NCBI GenBank assembly: GCA_012271265.1
Contig: JAAXGQ010000021.1
Location: 34,246 to 89,465, forward strand
Source of the DNA: Vicinamibacteraceae bacterium
Lineage (GTDB): Bacteria; Acidobacteriota; Vicinamibacteria; Marinacidobacterales; Marinacidobacteraceae
Direction: 5' to 3'
DNA length: 55,220 bases
Under the pieces are notes generated by a model. It made no database searches, was not told where the DNA came from, and was given only the letters and a program-made list of their open reading frames with translations. This document shows, in pieces, positions 17,026 to 26,512 of the stretch (the stretch's first letter is position 1; each line of letters opens with the position of its first letter). The position numbers were made by a program, and so were the translations under genes.

Positions 17026-18024
17026 TCACGGGCGGGGGAGGTGCTTTTTCGGAAACATCGCCACGACGGTGTAGTGAGGATCCACGACATTCCCGATGCG
17101 GGCCTTCCCGAGCTGGGACAGCAGTTGCAGGGCCTCCCAGCGGTCAAGTCCGTAGTCGGCCTCGAGCCAGAGCACCATCTCGGTGTGGGCGATCCGAAAC
17201 GCGTCCATCAGTGGCCGGACGGAGCCGGCCACCATGATGTAGTCGTCATTCTCGATGCGCGGCCAACGGATCGAATAGCCCTTCAGCAGGTCGAAAACGA
17301 AGGTCACCTCGGCGGTGGTCTCGAGGCCGGTGCCGGTGATTTCGCCCTCACCCTGGAGCGCGTGGACGTCACCGAAGTAGAAGTAGGCGCCCGGCTCGAA
17401 GACGGGAAGGAAGACGGTCACCCCTTCCCGGATCTCCGGAGTGTCCATGTTGCCGCCGAAGTTCCCCGGGGCTGCGTTCCAGATCACCTCCCCCCGATCG
17501 GGAGCGACGGCCATCCGCCCGATCATGGGTTCGAGGTCGACGGTGACGGGATCCTTGCCGCTCGCCGGCAGCTCGAGGGTACCGGTCCCCGTCTCGAGGT
17601 CGAGCACCCACTCGAACCGCCGGCTGGGGACCGGCTCGTGGAGCATGGCCGTCTGCGGCGTGGAGGTGAGGGCGGCGAAACCGGTCGAGGTCCCGGAGTA
17701 GGCCCGGTCCCGGTTCAGGGCGAGCCTCTCGACCCGGATCACGAGCGTGTCGCCCCGTTCCGAGCCCTCGATGTAGATCGGACCGACCTCGCCCGCCCGG
17801 TCCCGGTCCCCTTCGGGAAGAAAGGCCCCGTTCATCGTTTCGCTGATCAGGGTGTCGCCGGGGGCCAGGCGGAGCACGGGCTCACGCACCCCGAAGCTCT
17901 GAAAGCCCCGCTCCGGGATGTAGGTGTGGGTCTCCCCCTGGGCGGCGCCGACAGGAGTTGCGGGGACGAACGGGAGGAGCAGTCCCAACGCGGCGGGCAG
18001 CAGAAATCGGGGCGAACCTGACAT
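17026..18024 (-). CDS. Acetamidase/formamidase family exported protein
   Basis: A 332-residue protein with a Sec signal (FLLPAALGLLLPFVPATPVG) and an FmdA/AmdA fold. Evidence: LAPGDTLISETMNGAF, GPIYIEGSERGDTLVIRVE, NAAPGNFGGNMDTPEI, the signature FYFGDVHALQGEGEITGTG and the C-terminal TEMVLWLEADYGLDRWEA. The family hydrolyses short amides such as formamide and acetamide to ammonia and the acid, usually in the cytoplasm; this member is secreted. It precedes the 2-hydroxyacid oxidase gene by 19 bp, hinting at consecutive steps on small amides and hydroxyacids. The substrate assignment is only family-level. Confidence 0.85.
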   Translation of the reverse strand: MSGSPRFLLPAALGLLLPFVPATPVGAAQGETHTYIPERGFQSFGVREPVLRLAPGDTLISETMNGAFLPEGDRDRAGEVGPIYIEGSERGDTLVIRVERLALNRDRAYSGTSTGFAALTSTPQTAMLHEPVPSRRFEWVLDLETGTGTLELPASGKDPVTVDLEPMIGRMAVAPDRGEVIWNAAPGNFGGNMDTPEIREGVTVFLPVFEPGAYFYFGDVHALQGEGEITGTGLETTAEVTFVFDLLKGYSIRWPRIENDDYIMVAGSVRPLMDAFRIAHTEMVLWLEADYGLDRWEALQLLSQLGKARIGNVVDPHYTVVAMFPKKHLPRP

Positions 18025-18082
18025 GAGCCCGATTGTAGGGGGCTCCGCCGGCGCCGTCAGCGGCCGGCCGGCCGGACTCCCG

Positions 18083-19075
18083 TCACGGCGTTCCCGGAAC
18101 CGGCTCGAGGCGGATCTCGACGATGGCGTTCTCGCGCAGATCGCGGACGAAACGCTCCATCTCGTTCTGGAGCTTTTCGGCGTAGAGCGACTCGGCGATC
18201 TGGTTTCTCACCTCGTCCAGCCCGATCGTGGATTCCTCGGTCCGGGACGCGAGCTGGAGGACATAGAACGACTCCCCGATCCGGAGCGGCTCCGAGACGC
18301 CGCCCGGTTCGAGTCCTTCCACGACCTGCCGGAACACGTCGTCGAGCTCGTCGAGCTGGAAGAGGCCAAGGTCCCCGCCGCTCTCGGCAGAATCGGACTC
18401 GGAACGCACCCGAGCGACTTCGGCGAAGTCCGTCCCCGACGCGATGAGCGCCTGGGCCTCCCCGATGCGACGCCGGGCGTCGGCTTCCCCGGCTTCCCCG
18501 ACGTGGACCACGAGCTCGGCGAGGCGAACCTGGGGCGCCCGGACGAAGTCCTCGATGTTCTCGCCGTAGCGCTGCTCGATCTCCGGTTCGCTGATCGTGA
18601 CGCGCTCTTCAATGTCCTGCCGCCGGATCTCACTGATCAGCACCCCCTCCGAGAACTGCTTCCGCAGCTCCTCCATGGAACTGCCCTGGAGGCGCACCTG
18701 CCGGATGAACTCCTCCTCATCCGGCACGTTCATCTCCTTCATCGTCTCCTGCTTCCATTCCTCGAAATAGCGATCGGGGACCCGCATGCCCCGCTGCGCC
18801 GCCACCTGCAGGATCAGCGTGTTGTCCACCATCCCGTTCAGCACCTGGCGGCGCAGATCCTCGATGACCGTCGGATCGTCCGGAATCCCGAGCCGCTCGA
18901 CCTGAATCGTCACCTGTCGTTCCAGTTCGCTCCGGCTGATCATCTGGCCGTTGACCAGCGCCACGACCTCGTCGACCACCTCGACCGTGACGGGCGTCTG
19001 GGCGCTCACGGAGACGGCGCCGGCGAGAGCGGCGGCGGCCAGGGCGAGGCGGGGGGCGAGGGATGGGATCGTCAT
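18083..19075 (-). CDS. SurA-like periplasmic chaperone/peptidyl-prolyl isomerase
   Basis: A 330-residue protein with a signal peptide (RLALAAAALAGAVSVSAQ). The SurA N-terminal type helical domain begins VVDEVVALVNGQMISRSELE and includes RRQVLNGMVDNTLILQVAAQ. A parvulin (PpiC) domain follows (RLAELVVHV, GTDFAEVARVRSES, GDLGLFQLDELDDVFRQVV, GESFYVLQL). It probably escorts unfolded outer-membrane proteins across the periplasm. The neighbouring mfd and a second PPIase gene upstream support this: a mfd/PPIase/PPIase order recurs in Acidobacteriota (family knowledge, not checked here). The start ATG 19075 is chosen for its signal peptide; the frame upstream is open but carries no protein-like sequence. 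Confidence 0.85.
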   Translation of the reverse strand: MTIPSLAPRLALAAAALAGAVSVSAQTPVTVEVVDEVVALVNGQMISRSELERQVTIQVERLGIPDDPTVIEDLRRQVLNGMVDNTLILQVAAQRGMRVPDRYFEEWKQETMKEMNVPDEEEFIRQVRLQGSSMEELRKQFSEGVLISEIRRQDIEERVTISEPEIEQRYGENIEDFVRAPQVRLAELVVHVGEAGEADARRRIGEAQALIASGTDFAEVARVRSESDSAESGGDLGLFQLDELDDVFRQVVEGLEPGGVSEPLRIGESFYVLQLASRTEESTIGLDEVRNQIAESLYAEKLQNEMERFVRDLRENAIVEIRLEPVPGTP

Positions 19076-19221
19076 GCGCTTGTCGGGGTATTCGGTTGGG
19101 GCGGGGCCGCGTCCGGCCCCTCGCGGCAACCCTTCGATTCTAGTGGGCGGCAGCGACTCCGCCTGCGGCAGCGACTCTGCCTGCGGCGGGGGCGGGCCCG
19201 TGTGGACCCGGGCTGGCAGCG

Positions 19222-20178
19222 TCAGCGGGGACCCAGATAGGGGAAGTTGAGGCGACCGGTGTGGACGACCACGGGATGGCGGCTCTCCAGGTCGCGCAGG
19301 AAAGCCTCCAGGCGGGCGTCCGCTTCCCGCTCGAGGACGGCGCGCTCGGCAACCTCGCGCACCTCGTCGAACTCGGCCGGCCCCTGTTCCACCCGGGCAT
19401 CCACGCGGAAGATCCGGTACCCGGCCGCGGTCTCGAGGACCGGGCTCGTCTCGCCCGGGGACATCGCGAAGACGACGCGTTCCATCGGTTCCGGGAGCAC
19501 GCCGCGGCGGAAGGTTCCAATGGAAACGAACGTCCCGACGATGTCCCTGGAGTCGCTCGCGGCGGCTTCCCGGAGGCGAAGCGCTCCGGCCTCGGCGTCC
19601 TCGCGGCTGGTGAACCTCCACTCGGACAGGGTGATGGTCTCCGGATGGACGTAGAAACCCCGGCCGCTGTCGAACTCCAACCGGGCGGCCTCCTCCGAAG
19701 CTTCCACCTCGGCGAGCACTACCCGGTGCAGCAGTTCCTCCACCCGCAAACGCTCCTCGACGCGTCGGCGAAGCCAGGCCAGGTCCAATGGCCGCTGAGG
19801 GACTTCCACCCCTTCTGCGTCCAGCGTCGGCACAGCCCCATCCCCGCCGGCGGCTCCCCAAGATGCGGGATCGCGTCCAAGCGCCGCGAGTTCGGCCTCG
19901 AGGCGCAGCGCCGGCGCCTCGACCCCGGCCTCGTCTGCCGCGATGAGCAGCAGCCGTTCGCGAATGAACTCCTCCAGGAGAACGCTCAGCACCATGGCTC
20001 CGGGAGCGGGCTCGCCTCCGGTTCCGGGCGCGAGATAGCGGTCGAGCTCCTCGTGGTCAAACTCCTGGTCTCCGACCACCAGGACCGGCGTCCGGGAACC
20101 GGCGACCTCGGTACAGCCCCAACTGCCTGAGGCGGCGATGGCTCCCGCCGCCAGAAGAAACACTCCGATGCGCTTCAT
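19222..20178 (-). CDS. Parvulin-type peptidyl-prolyl isomerase lipoprotein
   Basis: A 318-residue protein with a hydrophobic leader and a Cys near position 22 (SGSWGCTEVAG) that may be a lipoprotein attachment site, though the lipobox is atypical. The middle is a SurA_N-like helical region. The C-terminal half is a PpiC domain (PETITLSEWRFTSREDAE, SIGTFRRGVLPEPMERVVFA, SPVLETAAGYRIFRVDARVE). It likely assists folding of envelope proteins together with the SurA-like gene 146 bp downstream. Its ATG overlaps the mfd stop codon as ATGA, so it is translationally coupled to mfd. The poor match to catalytic parvulin residues leaves open a purely chaperone role. Confidence 0.8.
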   Translation of the reverse strand: MKRIGVFLLAAGAIAASGSWGCTEVAGSRTPVLVVGDQEFDHEELDRYLAPGTGGEPAPGAMVLSVLLEEFIRERLLLIAADEAGVEAPALRLEAELAALGRDPASWGAAGGDGAVPTLDAEGVEVPQRPLDLAWLRRRVEERLRVEELLHRVVLAEVEASEEAARLEFDSGRGFYVHPETITLSEWRFTSREDAEAGALRLREAAASDSRDIVGTFVSIGTFRRGVLPEPMERVVFAMSPGETSPVLETAAGYRIFRVDARVEQGPAEFDEVREVAERAVLEREADARLEAFLRDLESRHPVVVHTGRLNFPYLGPR

Positions 20179-23100
20179 GGCGCCCCCGCGGCACTCCCGA
20201 TGGAAGCGACCGCCTCGAGTCCGTCAAGCGCGACGGAAAGACGATCCAGCACTTCAGCCGGGCCGACGCCCCTCGGCAGCGGCGTGCGGAACCGCCGCCG
20301 GTCGGCGTCGGGCCCGGCGGCCTCGAAGACGAGGGCGCCGCGGGCTCGCGTCACGGCGGAGTACCCGAGTGCCTCGGCCCGGACCCGCATCTCGACGTGC
20401 CGGAACAGGATTTCGACTTCCTCGGGGAACGGGCCGAAGCGGTCGCGGACCTCCCGACGCAGACGATCCAGGCCCTCCAGGTCCGACGCCGCCGAACAGC
20501 GCTTGTAGAGCCACATCCGGGTCCGCACATCTCCCAGGTAACCCGGCGGGACGCGCATCTCGTAGCGCAGCTTCATCGCGCAGCGGGTTTCCTTCGTTTC
20601 TCCACGAGCGTCGGCCAGAGCCTCCTCGAGGAGCCGGGAATACAGGTCGAAGCCGACCGCCTCGAGATGTCCGTGCTGTTGCCGTCCCAGCAGATTGCCG
20701 GCCCCGCGCAACTCCAGGTCGAGCGCGGCCACGCGAAAGCCGGAACCGAGGTCGCTGAACTCTCGCAACGCGGCAAGGCGGGGCCGTGCCGTCTCCGACA
20801 GCGCGGCGCCGGCTGGAACGAGGAGCCAGGCGTAGGCGCGCCGGGTCGAACGGCCCACCCGTCCGCGGATCTGGTAGAGCTGAGCCAGCCCGAATGCGTC
20901 CGCCCGGTTCACGATCAGGGTGTTGACCCGCGGCAGGTCCAGGCCGTTTTCGATGATGGTGGTCGTGAGCAGGACATCGGCGTCCCCGCGCTGGAATGAC
21001 TCCAGGGTCCGCTCCAGCAGGGTCGTCCGCATTTTGCCGTGCGCGGTCAGGACCCGCGCCTCCGGCGTGAGTTTTTCCAGGAAGCCGCGCATGGCGGGGA
21101 GTGAGCGGATCCGGTTGTGGACGAAGTAGACCTGCCCTTCCCGGGCCAGCTCGTGACGGATCGCTTCGGCGATCCGTCCGTGGTCAAAGGGCAGGACATG
21201 CGTCTGGATCGCCATGCGGTCCCGAGGCGCGGTTTCGATGACCGAAATGTCGCGGATTCCGGAAAGCGACATGTTCAGGGTGCGCGGGATGGGGGTGGCG
21301 GTCATCGCCAGGTGGTCCACCCGGTTGCTCAAGTGCTTGAGCCTCTCCTTCGCGGAAACTCCGAAACGCTGCTCCTCGTCCACGATGAGGAGCCCCAGGT
21401 CGCGGAAGCGCACGTCCTTCGAGAGCAGCCGGTGGGTTCCGATCACCACGTCCACCCGACCGTCCCTGAGCCCGGCCACGACCTCCCGGCGCTGTTTCGG
21501 GGTCAGGAAGCGGGACAGCATCCTGACCTCCAACGGAAACGGGTCGAAGCGTTCCTGGAAGACGCGCAGGTGCTGGGCGGCCAGGACCGTGGTGGGGGCC
21601 AGGATCGCCACCTGCTTCTCCTGCATTGCGGCCTTGAAGGCGGCGCGAAGGGCGACTTCCGTCTTTCCGAAGCCGACGTCGCCCACCAGCAGCCGATCCA
21701 TCGGCGCTTCAGCCTCCATGTCCCGAAAGACCTCGCGGATCGAACGGATCTGGTCCTCGGTCTCCTCCCACTCGAACGCGTCCTCGAACTCCTCCATCCC
21801 CGGGGTGTCGCGAGAAAACGCGTGGCCCCGGATCCGCCGGCGCGCCGCGTAGAGCCGGATCAGTTCGTCGGCGATGTCGCGCATGGCCTTCGCCACCCGC
21901 TTCTTCCGCCGCGTCCAGGCCGTTCCTCCGAGCCGGTCGAGAGGGGGCGCCCGGTCGCCGGCGGCAGAGTACTTCTCGAGCAGATCCAGCCGATCCATCG
22001 GCAGGAACAGCTTGCCCCCGCGGGCGTAGTGAATCTCCACGAGTTCCGCGGCGTCGCGCCCGGAGTGCAGCCGCGTCACCCGGATGAAGCGGCCGACCCC
22101 GTGCTCCGTGTGGACGACGGGATCCCCCGGCTTGAGGTCGCGGAAGTCGGACCGGAACGTGCGCATCCGCGATGTGCGGCGGGGCGGCCGCGGTGGCGCC
22201 GCGGTCATCGCGGCCCCGCTGATCAGGGACAGCCGGAGCCCTGACATCTCGAAGCTGCGGCTCAGGCGCGCGGCGTGGACGAACGTGCGCGCCCTCCCGG
22301 AGCCGACGCCTCCCGACGTCCCTAGCCGGACGCCCTCCTCCCGCAGATGGGTGGTGAAGCGCGCGGCGGCCCGGGCGCCGGGCACGAACACGTGGACGAC
22401 CCGGCCGGCAGCTCCCGGGGCCCGCAGCGTCTCGACGAACGCTCCCACCCGGTTGCGGAAGGACTCGGTCGGGCGCGCGGCGAGGTCGGACCGTTCCGGA
22501 CGCGCCGAAGCGGCGCCCGCCGCGTCGAGTTCGCCAAGCGCCACGGCGCCTCGGGGCGGTGGACGGAACAGGGCGCTGAGAAGGTCCCGGGGATTCGTCA
22601 TCAGCGCGTCGGGCGCCGCCGCCTCCCGGACCGGCTCCGCCCGCGCACCCAGGCGGGCGTCGAGAATCCGGGTGGCCTCCGCTTCCAGTTCGTCGCGAAA
22701 CCGGTCCGGTTCCTCCACGAGAATCTCGGAATCCCGAAGGTAGTCGGTCAGTTCCCCGGTGAATCCCGGCGTCCCTGGCAACCGGAAGGGCGCCGGGGTG
22801 CGGGTCACGGGCCCCGCGCCCTCTCCGCCGTCCCGTCCGTCGCCGACCCATTCCTGTGCCGCCGGAATCCGCAACCTTCCGGGACGCCGGGGGACCGGTC
22901 CGCTCTGCTGGGTGTCCACGTCGAACTCGCGAATCTCTGCGACTCCCTCGAAGCCGAACTCGATCCGGACCGGACGGTCGCGGTCCACCGGGAAGACATC
23001 CACGATCCCTCCCCGACGGGCGAAGTCCCCCGGGGCCGCGACCGGATCCTCATGCCGGTAGACCGCGCCGGCGAGACGCTTCGCCAGCCTCCCGGGCGAG

Positions 23101-23558
23101 GCTCCGCGTCCCTCCCGCACTTCGACCGCTGCTTCCGCGAGGCGTCCGGGGACCACGGTCCGCCAGAGGGCGCCGGCTGCGGACGCGACCACGAGCGGCG
23201 CGGGATCCGTGTCCCGAGGCCCGGCGAGGGCCGTGAGCGCCAGGCTGCGCAGGATCAGGATCTCGGTGTGCGGCGCGGTCCCGGAGTACGGGTTCACCGC
23301 GGGGCCGGGGAGTCGGTGCACCCGGCGGTGCGCTCCCAGTGCCGGAAGGAGCGCTTCGAGGTCGAGCGCGGCCTCGAGAAGGTCCTGATTCCGGGGGATG
23401 AACAGGACGATCGGCCGAGGGGAGATCCGGGCCCAGGCAGCCGTCACCAGGAGCCGCGCCGGCCCGAAGAGCCGGCCGATCGCTGGATCCCCCCGGTCGC
23501 GCCGGCGCCCGATGGCCCGAAGGAGGCGCCCGAAGCCGGGGGGCGGGTCAGGCGTCAA
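20175..23558 (-). CDS. mfd: Transcription-repair coupling factor
   Basis: Mfd, 1127 residues, displaces RNA polymerase stalled at DNA lesions and recruits UvrA. Domains in order: an N-terminal UvrB-like module (PIVLFIPRNQDLLEAALDLE, RRGGIVDVFPVDRDRPVRIE), the RNAP-interaction domain (PGDPVVHTEHGVGRFI), RecG-like translocase motor motifs (Walker A in LLVGDVGFGKTEVALRAAF, IVDEEQRFGV, LAMTATPIPRTLNM, TTTIIENGLDLPRVNTLIV, GRVGRSTRRAYAWLL) and the C-terminal TRCF regulatory domain (PPGYLGDVRTRMWLYKR). The start is TTG 23558, overlapping the previous stop as TTGA. Length and domain set are typical. It is followed by two PPIase genes. Confidence 0.95.
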   Translation of the reverse strand: MTPDPPPGFGRLLRAIGRRRDRGDPAIGRLFGPARLLVTAAWARISPRPIVLFIPRNQDLLEAALDLEALLPALGAHRRVHRLPGPAVNPYSGTAPHTEILILRSLALTALAGPRDTDPAPLVVASAAGALWRTVVPGRLAEAAVEVREGRGASPGRLAKRLAGAVYRHEDPVAAPGDFARRGGIVDVFPVDRDRPVRIEFGFEGVAEIREFDVDTQQSGPVPRRPGRLRIPAAQEWVGDGRDGGEGAGPVTRTPAPFRLPGTPGFTGELTDYLRDSEILVEEPDRFRDELEAEATRILDARLGARAEPVREAAAPDALMTNPRDLLSALFRPPPRGAVALGELDAAGAASARPERSDLAARPTESFRNRVGAFVETLRAPGAAGRVVHVFVPGARAAARFTTHLREEGVRLGTSGGVGSGRARTFVHAARLSRSFEMSGLRLSLISGAAMTAAPPRPPRRTSRMRTFRSDFRDLKPGDPVVHTEHGVGRFIRVTRLHSGRDAAELVEIHYARGGKLFLPMDRLDLLEKYSAAGDRAPPLDRLGGTAWTRRKKRVAKAMRDIADELIRLYAARRRIRGHAFSRDTPGMEEFEDAFEWEETEDQIRSIREVFRDMEAEAPMDRLLVGDVGFGKTEVALRAAFKAAMQEKQVAILAPTTVLAAQHLRVFQERFDPFPLEVRMLSRFLTPKQRREVVAGLRDGRVDVVIGTHRLLSKDVRFRDLGLLIVDEEQRFGVSAKERLKHLSNRVDHLAMTATPIPRTLNMSLSGIRDISVIETAPRDRMAIQTHVLPFDHGRIAEAIRHELAREGQVYFVHNRIRSLPAMRGFLEKLTPEARVLTAHGKMRTTLLERTLESFQRGDADVLLTTTIIENGLDLPRVNTLIVNRADAFGLAQLYQIRGRVGRSTRRAYAWLLVPAGAALSETARPRLAALREFSDLGSGFRVAALDLELRGAGNLLGRQQHGHLEAVGFDLYSRLLEEALADARGETKETRCAMKLRYEMRVPPGYLGDVRTRMWLYKRCSAASDLEGLDRLRREVRDRFGPFPEEVEILFRHVEMRVRAEALGYSAVTRARGALVFEAAGPDADRRRFRTPLPRGVGPAEVLDRLSVALDGLEAVASIGSAAGAP

Positions 23559-24103
23559 CGGCGGGTCGGCGCCTTGCGGCCGGTCCGGACCGCCGCCAGG
23601 ATGCGGTGGACCGCCTCGGAAGCCGTCGCTGCCGGGATGGCGCCGGGAATCGCGGGCGCCGGGGCCCCGAGGCTCGCGACCGGTTTGCCCAGCGTCCGCG
23701 CCATCGCCGCTTCGGAGAGGGTTCCCGATCCTCCGGGCAGGGCGATGACTCCGTCAGCCGCCTGCGCCACGAGGAAGTTACGGAAGTGCCCGAGCCCGGT
23801 CGGAATGGCGCAGTGCAGCCAGGGATTCCGGTCCCCGCGGCCTGTGCCCGGCAGAAGTCCGATGGTGAAGCCGCCTGCCTCGGCGGCCCCCCGGCAGGCA
23901 GCCGCCATGACCCCGAATCGTCCCCCACACACCAGGTTGGCGCCGGCGCGCGCCAACCGACGGCCGACCTCTTCCGCGAGGGCCAACGCCTCCGGCGTTT
24001 CCCGCCCGCCGCCGATGACGGCGATCTGCGGCGAAGCCGGATCCGGCCAGCGCCGGGGACGATCCGCCTCAGGCGACGCGATACCCGGTTCGGAGGGTTG
24101 CAA
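23555..24103 (-). CDS. TIGR00725/LOG-like SLOG-fold protein
   Basis: A 182-residue Rossmann-like protein of the SLOG superfamily, close to TIGR00725 and the so-called lysine decarboxylase/LOG proteins. Motifs: IAVIGGGRETPE, CGGRFGVMAAACRGA, and the nucleotide-binding LPGGSGTLSEAAMA. LOG enzymes release free bases from nucleotides (cytokinin activation in plants). TIGR00725 members lack a proven activity, so the function is left open. The likely start is TTG 24103. The stop overlaps the mfd TTG as TTGA, placing it first in the mfd operon. The gene to its right is transcribed divergently. Confidence 0.78.
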   Translation of the reverse strand: MQPSEPGIASPEADRPRRWPDPASPQIAVIGGGRETPEALALAEEVGRRLARAGANLVCGGRFGVMAAACRGAAEAGGFTIGLLPGTGRGDRNPWLHCAIPTGLGHFRNFLVAQAADGVIALPGGSGTLSEAAMARTLGKPVASLGAPAPAIPGAIPAATASEAVHRILAAVRTGRKAPTRR

Positions 24104-24174
24104 ACCGTCGCATCCTAACCCGCTGGCCGATGGAGGCCGGGCCGCTGTCCACTGCTAATCTGACGCCGACGCCC

Positions 24175-25257
24175 ATGCCGCCACCCCCGAGTTCCCTGGT
24201 CCGGCGTTCGCGTCGTCGCCGGCCAACGCTCGCCATCCACCGGATCTGGCCCCGGCACGCCGTTCCCGGGGGCCGGGTGGACATCAGCGGCCGCGGATTT
24301 CGGGTGGATTACGCCTCGCGGATCCGGGTCTTCTTTGGCGACGAGCCCGCCCACATCTACCGCGTCTCGGCGAGCCGGCTGGGAGTCCAGGTGCCCGAAA
24401 ACGCGGGCTCCGAGGTCCGTGTCTGCCTGAACGACCGGGAGACCGAGCCGTATCCGATCTCCATCGGCCGTTTCGTTGCCGAGAAGCTCCACATCGTCTC
24501 GAATCCGGTCTTCGACTCCGAGGGCTTTCTCTACACGACGGTCAGCGGCACGCGCGGCGAGAAGATTCCCCACCCGGTCTACCGACTCGCGGACGACGAG
24601 GACCCGGTTCCCATGGGCGACGGGATCGTGAATCCCACCGGGCTGGCGTGGGGGCCGGACGACACCCTCTACGTTTCATCCCGTCAGGACGGCCACATCT
24701 ACCGGATGAACGAGGACGGCGATTTCGACGTGCTCCTCGAGAATCTCGGCGTGGCCACCGGGATCGGCTTCTCTCCCACGGGGGATCTCATGGTCGGCGA
24801 TCGCAACGGCGTCGTCTACAGAATGGCTCCTGACGGCGACGTGAGCGTCTTCTCCCAGATGCGGCCGTCGGTCTCGGCGTACCACCTCGCGTTCAACTCG
24901 GCCGGGTCGCTGTTCGTCTCCGGCCCCACGCTCGCCTCCCGCGACCACATCGTCGAGTTCGAGCCCGACGGCGAGGTGCGCCGGCTGCTGTCCGGGTTCG
25001 GCCGTCCGCAGGGGATGGCTTTCGACCACCGCGACCGCTGCTTCATCGCCGAAGGGCTCGCCGGCGACGGCGGCGTCTTCCTCTTCACCGCGGAACGGAC
25101 CACCCGCCGGATCATCAGTGGCCCGTCCATGGTGGGGGTCGCCATTCGTCCGGACGAAGGGGTGATCGCCGTGGCCACCGGGGAGGCCGTCTACGCGTTC
25201 GACCTCGACAGCGAACTCCTCGGTGAGTCCGAGGAGGAAGGAAGCGGCGTCGGCTGA
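24175..25257 (+). CDS. IPT/TIG plus NHL/SMP-30-type beta-propeller protein
   Basis: A 360-residue protein. An N-terminal IPT/TIG-like immunoglobulin fold (WPRHAVPGGRVDISGRGF, RVFFGDEPAHIYRVSASRL) is followed by a six-bladed propeller of NHL/gluconolactonase type (FDSEGFLYTTVSG, LAWGPDDTLYVSSRQDG, GFSPTGDLMVGDRNG, AFNSAGSLFVSGPT, AFDHRDRCFIAEG). There is no signal peptide, so it appears cytoplasmic. The function is unknown: ligand binding or a sugar-lactonase activity are both possible, and the catalytic metal ligands of SMP-30 are not obvious. ATG 24175 is preferred over ATG 24130 because the first 15 residues of the longer form look non-coding. It is divergent from the SLOG gene and followed by a class V aminotransferase. 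Confidence 0.75.
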   Translation: MPPPPSSLVRRSRRRRPTLAIHRIWPRHAVPGGRVDISGRGFRVDYASRIRVFFGDEPAHIYRVSASRLGVQVPENAGSEVRVCLNDRETEPYPISIGRFVAEKLHIVSNPVFDSEGFLYTTVSGTRGEKIPHPVYRLADDEDPVPMGDGIVNPTGLAWGPDDTLYVSSRQDGHIYRMNEDGDFDVLLENLGVATGIGFSPTGDLMVGDRNGVVYRMAPDGDVSVFSQMRPSVSAYHLAFNSAGSLFVSGPTLASRDHIVEFEPDGEVRRLLSGFGRPQGMAFDHRDRCFIAEGLAGDGGVFLFTAERTTRRIISGPSMVGVAIRPDEGVIAVATGEAVYAFDLDSELLGESEEEGSGVG

Positions 25258-25294
25258 CGCGGTCCCACGTCACCATCGCCCCCCTCCTTGTGAT

Positions 25295-26413
25295 GTGAGC
25301 GGCGAGCGCCCCGGCCTGCCGATTCCCCCCGGCCTGCTGGTTCCCGGGCCGGCGCCCCTGCATGCGGAGGTGGTGCGCGCGATGGCGCGTCCGCTCTTCA
25401 ACTACCGGGGCCCCCGGATGAAGGGCCTGATGGACCGGATCCGGGACCGGACCTGCCGCTTTTTCGGGGTGAGCCGCCCGCCCCTGCTGCTCGCCGGATC
25501 GGGGACCGGGGCGATCGAGGCGGCGCTGGTGAACACGCTGTCTCCCGGCGACCGGGTTCTCGGACTCTCCGGAGGCGTCTTCGCCGATCGATTCCTGGCG
25601 ATCGCCCGGGCGCACGGGCTCGACGCGGGCAGTCTGCGCACCCCCTGGGGACAGCCCGCCGACCCGGACCGGTTCGAAGCCGCGCTCCGCTCCCGTCCCG
25701 ACACCCGGGCCGTGCTCCTGACCCACTCCGAGACCTCGACCGGGGTCCTCCATCCGCTCCCCGAACTCATCGCCTCGGCGCGTCGCGCCGGCTCGGCGCT
25801 GGTGCTCGTGGACGCGGTCTCGAGCCTGGGCGCCGTCCCCGTTCCCATCGAGGACTGCGACGTGGTGTTCACGGCATCGCACAAGGCGTGGGGGCTGCCC
25901 CCGGCGATGGCGATCGCCTTCGTCTCGGACCGGGCCGAAGAGGCGGGGCGGGTCGCGCGTCTCCCGCGGTTTTACTGGGACTTCACCCGATACCGCGAGG
26001 CGCACGAGCGGGGCAGCGTGCCGTTCACTCCGGAACTGCCGATCCTGTTCGCGATGGAGGTCGGGCTCGGTCTCCTGCTCGAGGAAGGCCGGGAGCGGGT
26101 CTTCCGCCGTCACGCGGAGACCGCCGCTTCGGTGCGCGCGGGCCTGCGCGCGGCCGGGCTGACGCTGGTCGCCGCTGACCGCTTCGCCTCTCCCACGGTT
26201 ACCGCCGCCTGGCTTCCGGACGGCATCGCCTGGCCGGATCTCTCACGCCGCCTCGACACGGAGCATGGGGTCTCGCTCGGGGGCGGCCTGGGCAGGCTCG
26301 CCGGAAAGATCTTCCGGGTGGGCCACCTCGGCTGGACCAGCCCGGCCCAGGTCGCCCCGGCCCTGAACGCGATCCGCGAGTCCCTCGCCGCTCTGGCCGC
26401 TCGGGACGACTGA
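25295..26413 (+). CDS. Class V aminotransferase, alanine-glyoxylate aminotransferase family
   Basis: A 372-residue PLP enzyme. Motifs: LLVPGPAPLHAEVVRAM (typical N-terminus), LLAGSGTGAIEAALVN, THSETSTGVLHPL, LVLVDAVSSLGAVP with the cofactor-binding Asp, and TASHKAWGLPPAMA with the Schiff-base Lys. The C-terminal RVGHLGW is also typical. The family includes serine-pyruvate/glyoxylate aminotransferases and phosphoserine aminotransferase-like enzymes used for serine or glycine metabolism. GTG 25295 is chosen because the fold begins there; the open frame back to GTG 25223 overlaps the previous gene. No strong ribosome-binding site is visible, so the start is uncertain. Confidence 0.85.
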   Translation: MSGERPGLPIPPGLLVPGPAPLHAEVVRAMARPLFNYRGPRMKGLMDRIRDRTCRFFGVSRPPLLLAGSGTGAIEAALVNTLSPGDRVLGLSGGVFADRFLAIARAHGLDAGSLRTPWGQPADPDRFEAALRSRPDTRAVLLTHSETSTGVLHPLPELIASARRAGSALVLVDAVSSLGAVPVPIEDCDVVFTASHKAWGLPPAMAIAFVSDRAEEAGRVARLPRFYWDFTRYREAHERGSVPFTPELPILFAMEVGLGLLLEEGRERVFRRHAETAASVRAGLRAAGLTLVAADRFASPTVTAAWLPDGIAWPDLSRRLDTEHGVSLGGGLGRLAGKIFRVGHLGWTSPAQVAPALNAIRESLAALAARDD

Positions 26414-26512
26414 GCAGCCTGTGAGCAAGGTCACGCGGCATTCGAGCGGGGCGATCCATCGCGGCTGAACCAGGCCGCAGAGCGGCCTGTTGCGTTGCGC
26501 TGGAGTGCGATC

